A DNA stretch of 9,632 nt from Oceanospirillaceae bacterium (GTDB taxonomy: Bacteria > Pseudomonadota > Gammaproteobacteria > Pseudomonadales > Balneatricaceae). A program made the position numbers and the translations under genes. A model generated the notes under the pieces. That model searched no databases. It had not been told where the DNA came from and worked only from the letters and a program-made list of their open reading frames with translations. Position 1 is the first letter of the stretch; every line of letters begins with the position of its first letter. The stretch spans positions 1-9,632 of the forward strand of contig JAGSHA010000095.1 in assembly GCA_023954795.1 (NCBI GenBank), in the 5' to 3' direction. This document shows, piece after piece, positions 1 to 7,349 of this stretch.

Positions 1-462
1 ACCATCTTCAAGACGCACCACGCTTGCACCGGGAGAATAATCGATCGACTCAGTCTTGGCCGGACAGATGAGGTCAACATTGGCAAAAGCAGCCATGCGC
101 TCAAGCAGTGCTAGCTGAATAATTCTGTTTTCTACAATATGTCCCAGATACGGTTGAGCAATATCGTCGGACACAAACTCTGTTGACGCACGCACTTCAT
201 CAGATTCCCACACCTTCATACGACGGTATGGGCAATGACGACGAGAAAGAATGCCTTCCCACGCACCCACCATATCAATGACATTTTGCGATGCTACGCT
301 GATAGCGGACACTCGCAGATCGTGAGGCTGATCGGGTTCAAAGCCCTTCGGGTACTGATATTCCAATACGCCTACCGACAGTTTACTTCCACCCAGTGCG
401 CAGGCAATGGTTGCACCTACCATCCCGCCACCCACAATCAGAACGTCATACCGTTTGTTCAT
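1..462 (-). CDS. UbiI/UbiF-type FAD-dependent ubiquinone-biosynthesis hydroxylase (3' end beyond window)
   Basis: This is a partial gene: 154 N-terminal codons from an ATG at 462-460 to the left edge, against roughly 390-400 residues for the family. The start is MNKRYDVLIVGGGMVG, the beta-alpha-beta dinucleotide-binding fold with GxGxxG that holds the FAD ADP moiety. Further family signatures are DLRVSAIS (about residues 46-53), CPYRRMKVWE (about 80-89) and LGHIVENRIIQLAL (about 110-123). The family hydroxylates the aromatic ring of ubiquinone precursors at the inner membrane. By eye the signature is mixed: CPYRRM..WE resembles E. coli UbiF, while ILSRR and LGHIVEN resemble UbiI (VisC). I therefore name the family (UbiH/UbiI/UbiF/Coq6) and not the ring position. 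The catalytic-domain DG motif lies outside the window. The gene is transcribed divergently from the protease at 724. Its Shine-Dalgarno is weak (GGCGGA a few bases upstream). Confidence 0.88.
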   Translation of the reverse strand, partial: MNKRYDVLIVGGGMVGATIACALGGSKLSVGVLEYQYPKGFEPDQPHDLRVSAISVASQNVIDMVGAWEGILSRRHCPYRRMKVWESDEVRASTEFVSDDIAQPYLGHIVENRIIQLALLERMAAFANVDLICPAKTESIDYSPGASVVRLEDG

Positions 463-580
463 GGTTTTCCGCCATCGTCCGTTACAAAAATTTTCGCAAG
501 TATACCCAATACAGTCACCCGCTGCTCGTGAGAGATCAACACCAATCCTTACGGATAAAAGGAAACCTCTGTTCAAATAT

Positions 581-609
581 TAGACACAACAAGAAAGCTT
601 GCATAAAAT
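581..609 (+). promoter_or_regulatory. Predicted sigma70 promoter for the M16 protease gene
   Basis: A -35 box TAGACA (581-586) and a -10 box TAAAAT (604-609) each match the consensus at five of six positions and lie 17 nt apart. Transcription would start near 616, leaving an untranslated leader of about 108 nt before the ATG at 724. The prediction is from sequence only. For the divergent ubiquinone gene I see only an isolated TATACT on the minus strand (504-499) without a convincing -35 box. Confidence 0.5.
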
Positions 610-668
610 TAGTGGTGATTTACGTTTCCAGAATCTACCGACTTACCCAAGATAGTTTCACGCTCAGG

Positions 669-692
669 GACCCGATCAACTCTATCCGGGTC
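669..692 (+). promoter_or_regulatory. Leader hairpin upstream of the M16 protease gene
   Basis: GACCCG (669-674) is the exact reverse complement of CGGGTC (687-692). Two further A-T pairs become possible inside the stem if one G is bulged. The loop is about 8-12 nt. No U-run follows, so it does not look like an intrinsic terminator. It lies about 20 nt upstream of the ribosome binding site GGGGA (713-717), where it could affect transcript stability or ribosome access. That role is inference, and a short stem like this may be chance. Confidence 0.3.
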
Positions 693-723
693 TCGGTTAA
701 CCCATAACTCGTGGGGAACTATT

Positions 724-3588
724 ATGATTAAGAAAGGCCTGACCCGGAAAAAGCTGGCCAGTTCGGTACTGCACGCACTGGGCATGACCGCTTTAGTTTT
801 TATGGGTAAAGCCGCGTATGCCGGTATCCATAAAAGCCCCAACGACCACCGCGAGCTGCAGACATTCAAGCTCACGAATGAACTGTCTGTACTGCTTATA
901 TCTGACCCTAAGACTGACAAGGCTGCGGCGGCAATGAATATTGCGGTAGGCTCCAATGCTGATCCCAAAACCCGTCCCGGACTCGCACACTTCCTAGAGC
1001 ACATGCTGTTTCTGGGTACGCAAAAGTATCCGGACGCTGGCGCCTATAAAGCCTACATACAGTCGCATGGCGGGCATATGAACGCCTACACGGCACACGA
1101 AAATACCAATTACTATTTCGATATCGCCTCAGACAATCTTGAACCCGCACTGGATCGATTCGCCCAATTCTTTATCGCCCCCCTGCTGGACGAAAAATAC
1201 GTTGATCGGGAACGTCATGCCGTGCATTCGGAGTACAAGTCCAAAATACGGGATGACCGACGTCGTTCTTACGCGGTGACCAAACAGGTGATGAACCCTT
1301 CCCATAGCTTTAGTCACTTTGACGTCGGTACGATAAAAACATTGGGAGGGGATGTACGCACAGACCTGGTGGAGTTTTATGACCAGTATTACTCATCCAA
1401 CCTGATGACACTGGTGGTTGAGGGCAAAGAGTCCATCCCTGAACTGAAGCAGATGGTGGAAAAGCTATTCAGTGCTATTCCAAACAAAGAAGCTGAACCC
1501 ATCAACGTCGACGCGCCGTTGTTTGAAACCGGCACGTTGCCCGCCCACCTGAGTATTAAGTCGCTTAAAGACAACAATACGCTCGCACTCACCTTCCCGG
1601 TTGAAAGCGTGCGGGACTCCTGGCAGGAAAAACCACTGCTCTATATCTCTGACCTTGTTGGCTATGAAGGCCATGGCAGTCTACTGGCCTATCTAAAAGA
1701 TCAAGGGTATGCCAACAGCCTATCAACCTCGACCGGTATCGATCTGAAAGATCAGGCCGCGTTTAAGGTGAAAATAGAATTAACAGACGCAGGGCTTGAA
1801 CAGCAACAAAAAGTGATTGAAGCATTCTTTTCGTATATGGACCTGATTCATCGCGACGGCATACAACTGGCGCTCTATCAGGAACAAAGACGACTGAGAG
1901 ATGCAGAGTTCCGATTTCATCAAGGCACAACGCCCATGAAGGAGGTCAGCCACCTTGCAGCCATGATGCAACGGTTCCCCGTCGAACACGTGTTTGACGC
2001 CCCTTATGTTATGGAGCGTTTCGACGTCAAACAGATCAAATCCTATCTTGATCAGATTTCGCCAAATAATATGCTGGTTACAACCCAATCACCCGATGTG
2101 AAAACTGATCGGATAGACCCTTGGTACAACACCGGCTATCGGGTTGATGCGTTACACGCCGATCAGCTGGAAAACTGGCAAAACCCTGGCGCTATTGCTG
2201 ATTTGAATGTCCGTAGCCGAAATCCTTTTATGGCCGATGAAATGGTCGTAAAAGCGAATACGGATGACGCGGAAGTCAGCCGACCCGAGGTTGTATTTGA
2301 GCGAAACGGTATGCGCCTGTGGCACCTGCAGGACACCGAATTTAATACACCAAAAGCGGATACCTACTTCTCGGTCGCCACACCCAATGCGAATAGCAGC
2401 GTAGAACACGCCATCATGACGGCGCTTTATACCCAAATGGTATCTGACCGTCTCAATGAATCGCTCTACGACGCTGAACTGGCGGGCCTAAGCACCCGGA
2501 TCTACAGCCATATGCGTGGGTTTAGCGTCAGAGTCTCCGGCTATAGCGACAAACAAAGCGTGCTTCTCAAAACCGTCACCTCCTCACTCAAGGACACCCA
2601 GTTTGATCCGCAACGCTTCACAATGCTGAAAGACGCGTACCGTGACGAATTGCTGAATACGAATAAAGATCGCCCGTTTAACCAGACCATGCGTGAGCTG
2701 TTTCGCCTGCTGTTACCTCAATGGAGTGCAGAAGAAAAAGTCGCCGCACTGGATAGCATCACCCTCGAGGATATTGAAAACTTTGTGCCCAATCTCTTCC
2801 GGGAGAGCAATATTCGGATGATGACCCACGGCAACCTCACCACCGATGATTCAATCGCTTTAGCCCGCATTGTTGAAGATCAGTTCGTCCCCGTTCAACA
2901 AGCGACTCCAGAAGTTGAATCACCCGTTGTTAAATTGAGTGATGGCAAGCCATTAGTGCAAACACTCGATATCCGACACAACGACTCTGCCATCAGTGTG
3001 TATTACCAGGGCGAAGATACACAGATCAAAACTCACGCCAAATTTAGCCTGCTGAGTGAGTTGGTCTCTTCTGATTTCTATACTCAGTTACGCACTGAAA
3101 AGCAGCTTGGCTATATCGTGTTCGGAACCCCCGTCATGATGGTCAAGACACCGGGACTTGCCCTTGTCGTACAAAGCCCTGTAGCAGAACCTCAGCTTCT
3201 TGAAAATCACATCAAGAACTTCGTATCAGACCTGGAAACGACGCTTAAAAACCTGAATCCGATGCAGCTGGACCGCCTCAAACAAAGCGTCATCGCTAAA
3301 GTCTTAAAGCAGGATAAAAACCTGACTGCCCGCTCGAATAGATTCTGGAAAGATATTGACGATGAGTCGCTGGACTTTGATAGCCATGAAGCATTAGCAA
3401 ATGCCGTTGCTGACCTCTCTATTGATGATCTCATCGATTGTTATGAAGGGTTGGCAGCGAGACAACTGGTCGTCCGCAGCTATGGGCAAAAACACAAAGC
3501 GGAAAATGGGAACAGCAAAGAAATAGGCAAACGTTGCGATACTGAGATTAAGCAGAAGAAACAAAGACAGGAATTTTTCGAAACGTAG
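724..3588 (+). CDS. Periplasmic M16 zinc metalloprotease, pitrilysin/insulysin type
   Basis: The 954-residue product resembles E. coli protease III (PtrA, 962 residues), a periplasmic enzyme that degrades small proteins and peptides. The N-terminus is an export signal: basic start, hydrophobic stretch, and a likely signal-peptidase I site after AYA (residue 33). The inverted zinc motif HFLEH has ligands H89 and H93 and catalytic E92. The third ligand is E170 in ERHAVHSE, and the 81-residue H89-to-E170 spacing equals that in pitrilysin. In the C-terminal half LRTEKQLGY (789-797) supplies R790 and Y797, matching the conserved Arg/Tyr pair of insulin-degrading enzyme that contacts substrate. The expected architecture is four M16-fold domains, with only the first catalytic. 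Residues about 922-954 form an unusual Lys/Gln/Glu-rich tail. The ATG at 724 is supported by GGGGA six bases upstream and by the intact signal peptide. The gene appears monocistronic and ends before a convergent terminator. It may be a ptrA orthologue, but orthology is not proven. Confidence 0.93.
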   Translation: MIKKGLTRKKLASSVLHALGMTALVFMGKAAYAGIHKSPNDHRELQTFKLTNELSVLLISDPKTDKAAAAMNIAVGSNADPKTRPGLAHFLEHMLFLGTQKYPDAGAYKAYIQSHGGHMNAYTAHENTNYYFDIASDNLEPALDRFAQFFIAPLLDEKYVDRERHAVHSEYKSKIRDDRRRSYAVTKQVMNPSHSFSHFDVGTIKTLGGDVRTDLVEFYDQYYSSNLMTLVVEGKESIPELKQMVEKLFSAIPNKEAEPINVDAPLFETGTLPAHLSIKSLKDNNTLALTFPVESVRDSWQEKPLLYISDLVGYEGHGSLLAYLKDQGYANSLSTSTGIDLKDQAAFKVKIELTDAGLEQQQKVIEAFFSYMDLIHRDGIQLALYQEQRRLRDAEFRFHQGTTPMKEVSHLAAMMQRFPVEHVFDAPYVMERFDVKQIKSYLDQISPNNMLVTTQSPDVKTDRIDPWYNTGYRVDALHADQLENWQNPGAIADLNVRSRNPFMADEMVVKANTDDAEVSRPEVVFERNGMRLWHLQDTEFNTPKADTYFSVATPNANSSVEHAIMTALYTQMVSDRLNESLYDAELAGLSTRIYSHMRGFSVRVSGYSDKQSVLLKTVTSSLKDTQFDPQRFTMLKDAYRDELLNTNKDRPFNQTMRELFRLLLPQWSAEEKVAALDSITLEDIENFVPNLFRESNIRMMTHGNLTTDDSIALARIVEDQFVPVQQATPEVESPVVKLSDGKPLVQTLDIRHNDSAISVYYQGEDTQIKTHAKFSLLSELVSSDFYTQLRTEKQLGYIVFGTPVMMVKTPGLALVVQSPVAEPQLLENHIKNFVSDLETTLKNLNPMQLDRLKQSVIAKVLKQDKNLTARSNRFWKDIDDESLDFDSHEALANAVADLSIDDLIDCYEGLAARQLVVRSYGQKHKAENGNSKEIGKRCDTEIKQKKQRQEFFET

Positions 3589-3638
3589 TCATCACCAAAC
3601 GACCGTGTAATTCATTGCGGTCACTAACGACCCACACA

Positions 3639-3670
3639 AAAGGGGCCATCGATTCTTCGACAGCCCCTTT
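3639..3670. terminator. Bidirectional intrinsic terminator between the M16 protease gene and serS
   Basis: AAAGGGGC (3639-3646) pairs perfectly with GCCCCTTT (3663-3670). Inside, TCGA (3649-3652) pairs with TCGA (3657-3660) around a TTCT loop, separated from the outer stem by a symmetric CA/CA internal loop. Read on the plus strand the hairpin ends in CCCCTTTCTC; on the minus strand it ends in CCCCTTTTGTG. Both give a short U-tract after a GC-rich stem. It lies 50 bp after the protease stop and 22 bp after the serS stop, so it can end both convergent transcripts. Confidence 0.8.
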
Positions 3671-3692
3671 CTCAATCCATCTGCGGTTACGA

Positions 3693-4967
3693 TCAGATCT
3701 CGGTCACACCACCCATGTACGGCTGCAATGCTTCAGGAACCTGGATTTTACCTTCCGCCGTCTGGTAGTTCTCCATGACCGCCAACAAGGTACGACCCAC
3801 CGCCAGACCAGAGCCGTTCAGTGTGTGCAACAGTTCGGGCTTATTGGTTTCCGGGTTACGCCAGCGAGCCTGCATACGACGTGCCTGGAAATCGCCCATA
3901 TTGGAGACAGAAGAGATCTCGCGATACTTCTGCTGGCCAGGGACCCAGACTTCCAGATCGTAAGTTTTTACGGCACTGAAGCCCAGATCACCGCCACACA
4001 ACGCTACAACACGGTATGGCAGATTCAGCTTCTGCAAAATCGCTTCTGCATGACCGGTCATCTCTTCCAGTGCATCCCAGGATTTAGACGGTTCAACCAT
4101 CTGCACCATCTCAACTTTTTCGAACTGGTGCTGACGAATCAGACCACGCGTATCACGACCGGAAGCACCCGCTTCAGAGCGGAAACACGGCGTGTGGCTG
4201 GTAAATTTCAGCGGCAGCTGGGACGCATCAATAATTTCATCACGGACCATATTGGTCACCGGGACTTCTGCAGTCGGGATCAGATAGTAATGACGATCAC
4301 CAAATGGCAGCTTGAACAGATCTTCTTCAAACTTAGGGAGCTGACCCGTACCGCGCAAAGAATCGCTGTTCACCATGTAAGGCACGTACACTTCGTTGTA
4401 GCCGTGCTCTTCGGTCTGGGTATCCAGCATCATCTGGATCAACGCACGATGCAGACGCGCTAACTTGCCTTTCAGCAGAGAAAAGCGAGAACCCGTAATC
4501 TTTGCTGCAGTTTCAAAGTCCAGCTGTCCAGCTTTCTCGCCCAGAGCTACGTGGTCAACAGGCTCGAAATCGAACGCGCGTGGTGTGCCCCACGTACGGA
4601 CTTCAACGTTATCATCTTCATCAGCACCTTCTGGTACAGAAGCATCAGGGATATTAGGTACACCCGCCAACAAATCTTCGAGTTTCGTCTGCAGAGTAGC
4701 CAGCTCTGCTTTCGCAGCATCCAGTTTACTTCCCAGATCCGCTACTTCTGCCAACAAAGGCTGAATATCTTCACCGGCAGCTTTTGCTTTACCGATGCTT
4801 TTCGATCGGGTGTTACGTTCACTTTGCAGGTCCTCGGTCTGAACCTGAAGTTCTTTACGCTGATTTTCCAACGCAACAAACTGGTCTACCGGGAACTCAT
4901 ATCCCTTTTTCTTCAGCAGCTCTGCTACTTCTTCCGGATTGGAACGTACGTATTTTGGATCAAGCAT
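3693..4967 (-). CDS. serS: Seryl-tRNA synthetase
   Basis: The cytoplasmic class II aminoacyl-tRNA synthetase charges tRNA-Ser (and tRNA-Sec, if present) with serine. The protein is 424 residues (E. coli 430). Residues about 27-100 are a Lys/Glu/Leu-rich helical region, the long antiparallel coiled coil that grips the tRNA-Ser variable arm. The catalytic core follows: TAE of the serine pocket (232-234), motif 2 from FRSEAG (262-267) through RGLIRQHQFEKVE, and motif 3 with the ATP-binding GLAVGR (387-392). EISSVSNMGDFQARR (350-364) is also characteristic. The ATG at 4967 gives the standard MLDPKYVR N-terminus. The ribosome binding site is poor: AAGGTG, overlapping the crcB stop, is 12 nt away. 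It is the last gene of the minus-strand string, 19 nt after crcB, and is followed by the terminator at 3639-3670. I see no separate promoter in the gap. Confidence 0.98.
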   Translation of the reverse strand: MLDPKYVRSNPEEVAELLKKKGYEFPVDQFVALENQRKELQVQTEDLQSERNTRSKSIGKAKAAGEDIQPLLAEVADLGSKLDAAKAELATLQTKLEDLLAGVPNIPDASVPEGADEDDNVEVRTWGTPRAFDFEPVDHVALGEKAGQLDFETAAKITGSRFSLLKGKLARLHRALIQMMLDTQTEEHGYNEVYVPYMVNSDSLRGTGQLPKFEEDLFKLPFGDRHYYLIPTAEVPVTNMVRDEIIDASQLPLKFTSHTPCFRSEAGASGRDTRGLIRQHQFEKVEMVQMVEPSKSWDALEEMTGHAEAILQKLNLPYRVVALCGGDLGFSAVKTYDLEVWVPGQQKYREISSVSNMGDFQARRMQARWRNPETNKPELLHTLNGSGLAVGRTLLAVMENYQTAEGKIQVPEALQPYMGGVTEI

Positions 4968-4986
4968 GGGACTCTAATGCACCTTA

Positions 4987-5358
4987 TTAAAACAAGCGTG
5001 TAAACCACAAACCGCCAGACAGTGCGGCGATACATAACAGGACGCTTAATAATATATAAATCGCCGCATACATGACATGCCCTTCGTGAAGCATTGCGAC
5101 GGTTTCCAGCGAAAAGGTAGAAAAAGTTGTGAAGGCTCCCATAAAACCCACCATCAGCAGGGGTCTTAACTCGGGATTCAAGCGCGCTTTTTCCATAATC
5201 AATACAAAACAAACCCCCATCAAAAAGGAGCCGATCACGTTGCAGGCCAGTGTTCCATAAGGAATTTTGTGCTCAGCGTTATTCAGCACACTGCTCATGC
5301 CATAACGAGCCAAAGCACCGAAAGCGCCGCCAACCGCAATCGCGATAATGTTCTGCAT
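4987..5358 (-). CDS. crcB: CrcB/Fluc fluoride ion channel
   Basis: The product is a small inner-membrane channel that exports toxic fluoride; Fluc proteins form dual-topology dimers with two pores. It has 123 residues, typical of the family, and about four hydrophobic helices. Visible signatures are GGAFGALARY (10-19), GTLACNVIGSF with the conserved pore Asn (N40), and GFMGAFTTFSTFSLE (71-85), which contains the phenylalanines of the fluoride path and the central sodium-site region. I choose the ATG at 5358 rather than an upstream in-frame start at 5397. The 5358 start places AAGGA eight bases upstream, leaves 4 nt after the rarA stop, and gives the usual N-terminus just before GGxxG. No fluoride riboswitch precedes it, and there is no intergenic room for one. 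Some gammaproteobacteria place crcB here between rarA and serS, whereas E. coli has it elsewhere. Confidence 0.96.
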   Translation of the reverse strand: MQNIIAIAVGGAFGALARYGMSSVLNNAEHKIPYGTLACNVIGSFLMGVCFVLIMEKARLNPELRPLLMVGFMGAFTTFSTFSLETVAMLHEGHVMYAAIYILLSVLLCIAALSGGLWFTRLF

Positions 5359-5362
5359 TGAG

Positions 5363-6706
5363 CTAATCCTTATATCTTTGCAGCGGACTTTGCTCATCCA
5401 GCGTCCGCAAATACTTCAGTTTGTCTGCGATTTTCTTTTCCAGACCGCGCTCTTCGGGAATGTACCAGTTTTGATCTGCCAATTCAGGCGGCAAGTAGTT
5501 TTCACCTGCTGCATAACCACCTGGCTCGTTATGGGCGTAGCGATACTCGGCACCGTATCCCAGATCCTTCATCAAGGAGGTCGGGGCGTTACGCAGATGT
5601 TCTGGTACGTCATAGCCGGGTTGCGATGCTACGTCAGCACGACACTGGTTATAGGCCATATAAAGCGCGTTGCTCTTTGGCGCACACGCGCAATAGACCG
5701 CAGCCTGAGCAATCGCCCGCTCACCTTCAGCAGGACCAACACGCTCAAACGCATCCCACGCAGAAAGCACCACCTGCATTGCACGCGGGTCAGCGTTGCC
5801 AATATCTTCTGAAGCGATCGCCACCAGACGGCGTGCGATGTAAAGCGGATCACAGCCTCCATCCAACATACGACAACACCAATACAACGCACCGTCAGGT
5901 GATGAGCCCCGCACTGACTTGTGGAAAGCAGAGATCATGTCGTAATACAGATCACCCTGCTTATCGTAACGACGACCGGTAGAACGCAACACCTCCTCCA
6001 TCACGGCATCATCTACAACCTCTCCGTGATCAGATGCGGTTGCAAGATCTGAAGCGATCTCCAGCAGATTAAGCGCACGACGCCCATCACCATCCGCTGC
6101 AATCGCCAGCTTATCCAACAGATCTTCAGCGATTATCAGCTTACGCGCACCCAGACCGTGCTCTTCATCGCTCAGCGCCCGATCGATCAGCCCACGAATG
6201 TCTTCAATTTCCAGACCACGCAGCAGATATACGCGCGCGCGCGACAGCAAGGCGTTATTCAGTTCGAATGATGGATTTTCGGTGGTGGCGCCCACGAAGA
6301 TAATGGTGCCGTCCTCGATGTAGGGCAGGAACGCATCCTGTTGAGACTTGTTGAAACGGTGTACTTCATCGACAAACAGGATCGTTTTACGGCCAGACTG
6401 CATCTGGACCTGTTTCGCCTGCTCCACAGCGTTACGAATGTCTTTCACCCCGGATAAGACCGCAGACAGTGTCAGAAAGTGTGCATCGACATGATGCGCA
6501 ATCAGTTTTGCCAGTGTCGTTTTACCCACACCCGGAGGCCCCCAGAACAGCATGGAGTGAGCCGCCCCCTGCTCCAATGCGGTTCTTAACGGTTTTCCCT
6601 CTGCCAATAGGTGGGACTGCCCTGCATAGTCCTGCAGCCGAACTGGCCGCATTCGCGCAGCCAGTGGTTCATACACCTTTTGCGGGGCACCAAACAGATC
6701 ATCCAT
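5363..6706 (-). CDS. rarA: Replication-associated recombination protein A (RarA/MgsA), AAA+ ATPase
   Basis: RarA is a tetrameric cytoplasmic AAA+ ATPase of the RarA/Mgs1/WRNIP1 family. It is related to clamp-loader subunits and acts at stalled or gapped replication forks, at single-stranded DNA-double-stranded DNA junctions. The 447-residue length equals that of the E. coli protein. Walker A is GPPGVGKT (56-63), Walker B is LFVDEVHRF with D113/E114, and sensor 1 is GATTENPSFELN (139-150). The conserved SRAR (155-158) is followed by the sensor-2-like GDGRRALNLLE (206-216). The C-terminal tetramerisation region includes SAFHKSVRGSSPDGALYW and RRLVAIASEDIGNADPRA. The start codon shares one base with the lolA stop (TGATG), so translation is probably coupled; its Shine-Dalgarno (GGAAAG) is distant. 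crcB follows after 4 nt. A (CG)6 tract falls in the codons for SRAR. Confidence 0.98.
   Translation of the reverse strand: MDDLFGAPQKVYEPLAARMRPVRLQDYAGQSHLLAEGKPLRTALEQGAAHSMLFWGPPGVGKTTLAKLIAHHVDAHFLTLSAVLSGVKDIRNAVEQAKQVQMQSGRKTILFVDEVHRFNKSQQDAFLPYIEDGTIIFVGATTENPSFELNNALLSRARVYLLRGLEIEDIRGLIDRALSDEEHGLGARKLIIAEDLLDKLAIAADGDGRRALNLLEIASDLATASDHGEVVDDAVMEEVLRSTGRRYDKQGDLYYDMISAFHKSVRGSSPDGALYWCCRMLDGGCDPLYIARRLVAIASEDIGNADPRAMQVVLSAWDAFERVGPAEGERAIAQAAVYCACAPKSNALYMAYNQCRADVASQPGYDVPEHLRNAPTSLMKDLGYGAEYRYAHNEPGGYAAGENYLPPELADQNWYIPEERGLEKKIADKLKYLRTLDEQSPLQRYKD
5366..5371 (-). promoter_or_regulatory. Ribosome binding site of crcB inside the end of rarA
   Basis: AAGGAT on the minus strand is the last two sense codons (Lys-Asp) of rarA, directly before its TAG stop. 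The AAGGA core is 8 nt from the crcB ATG at 5358. This decides the crcB start against the longer in-frame alternative and suggests translational coupling to rarA. Confidence 0.75.
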
Positions 6707-7347
6707 CAGAGTTCGCTTTCCAGAATCAGATCAGCACCCTCAGGCAGTTCAAACTCAAACTCCTCAGGCGCCATCTCAGGATTAATTTGCTGATTCGCGA
6801 AAACAATCGTTGTGCGCTGGCCTAAGGTATCCTCCAGCATCAGTTCAGAGATCACATCACCAGCAAAGAACAGACGGATACGTTTAAAGGTATTTTGATC
6901 CGATAAAGGCAACAGTTCGAACAGCTGATCGCTACCGTCTGCTGCGTCACCGCCACTGATACTAAACTGTTCGCGCAGCTCATCGATCTGTCCGTTCAGG
7001 ATTAATGCCGGAGCGCTGCTGGTGCCGTTTTGGGACGGTTTACGCGTCACCTGCTCCAGATCAGGGTCAAAGACCCAAATATAGGTGCCATCACCCACAA
7101 TTTCCTGGGGATAGGGCTCACTACTGATCCAGCGAAACTTATTGGGTTTAGCAACTTTAAGACTCCCGCTGTTTTCCTGAACACGCCCACCCTGATCTGC
7201 AGAAGCAATCTGCGAAAAATCAGCACTGAAGGTGTTATATCCGTCCAACAAACCTTTGAGCTTTTCGTCGGACGGCCCAGCATGAGCGAACGCAGCAACA
7301 CTCAACACTGTTGCCGCAACACAGAACTTCTTTAAATACTTAATCAT
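6706..7347 (-). CDS. lolA: Outer-membrane lipoprotein carrier protein LolA
   Basis: LolA is the periplasmic chaperone that takes mature lipoproteins from the LolCDE transporter and hands them to LolB at the outer membrane. The 213-residue protein begins with a clear signal peptide (MIKYLKK, a hydrophobic core, cleavage after AHA at residue 23). Family features include DFSQ, GSLKVAKPNKFRW (about 61-73), GDGTYIWVFDPDLEQVT (about 85-101) and the C-terminal FELPEGADLI. Aligned by eye with E. coli LolA, Arg43 of the mature protein corresponds to a Lys (residue 67) here. I choose the second of two tandem ATGs (7347) because AAGGA is then six bases away; the first (7350) overlaps the ftsK stop with only three bases' spacing. 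The two differ by one residue. The gene is sandwiched between ftsK and rarA as in E. coli. Confidence 0.96.
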   Translation of the reverse strand: MIKYLKKFCVAATVLSVAAFAHAGPSDEKLKGLLDGYNTFSADFSQIASADQGGRVQENSGSLKVAKPNKFRWISSEPYPQEIVGDGTYIWVFDPDLEQVTRKPSQNGTSSAPALILNGQIDELREQFSISGGDAADGSDQLFELLPLSDQNTFKRIRLFFAGDVISELMLEDTLGQRTTIVFANQQINPEMAPEEFEFELPEGADLILESEL

Positions 7348-7349
7348 CA

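Noticed and set aside
499..504. TATACT on the minus strand as a promoter for the UbiI/UbiF-type gene
   Set aside because: The -10 match is good but no recognisable -35 box or extended -10 lies at suitable spacing, so it is not listed as a feature.
235..707. Two overlapping plus-strand frames of about 100 codons
   Set aside because: The left parts are antisense to the conserved FAD-binding region of the UbiI/UbiF-type gene, and neither has a convincing ribosome binding site or protein-like composition.
3601..3622. GACCG/CGGTC inverted repeat after the protease stop codon
   Set aside because: The stem is only five base pairs with a 12-nt loop and no U-tract; the nearby hairpin at 3639-3670 is a far better terminator.
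3615..4463. A 282-codon open frame on the plus strand
   Set aside because: It lies mostly antisense to serS, begins at a TTG with no ribosome binding site, spans the terminator and resembles no known protein. It is a shadow of the serS codons.
5359..5397. An upstream in-frame start for crcB giving 136 residues
   Set aside because: It would overlap the rarA end, has no good ribosome binding site and adds a polar N-terminus absent from the family; the ATG at 5358 has AAGGA at ideal spacing.
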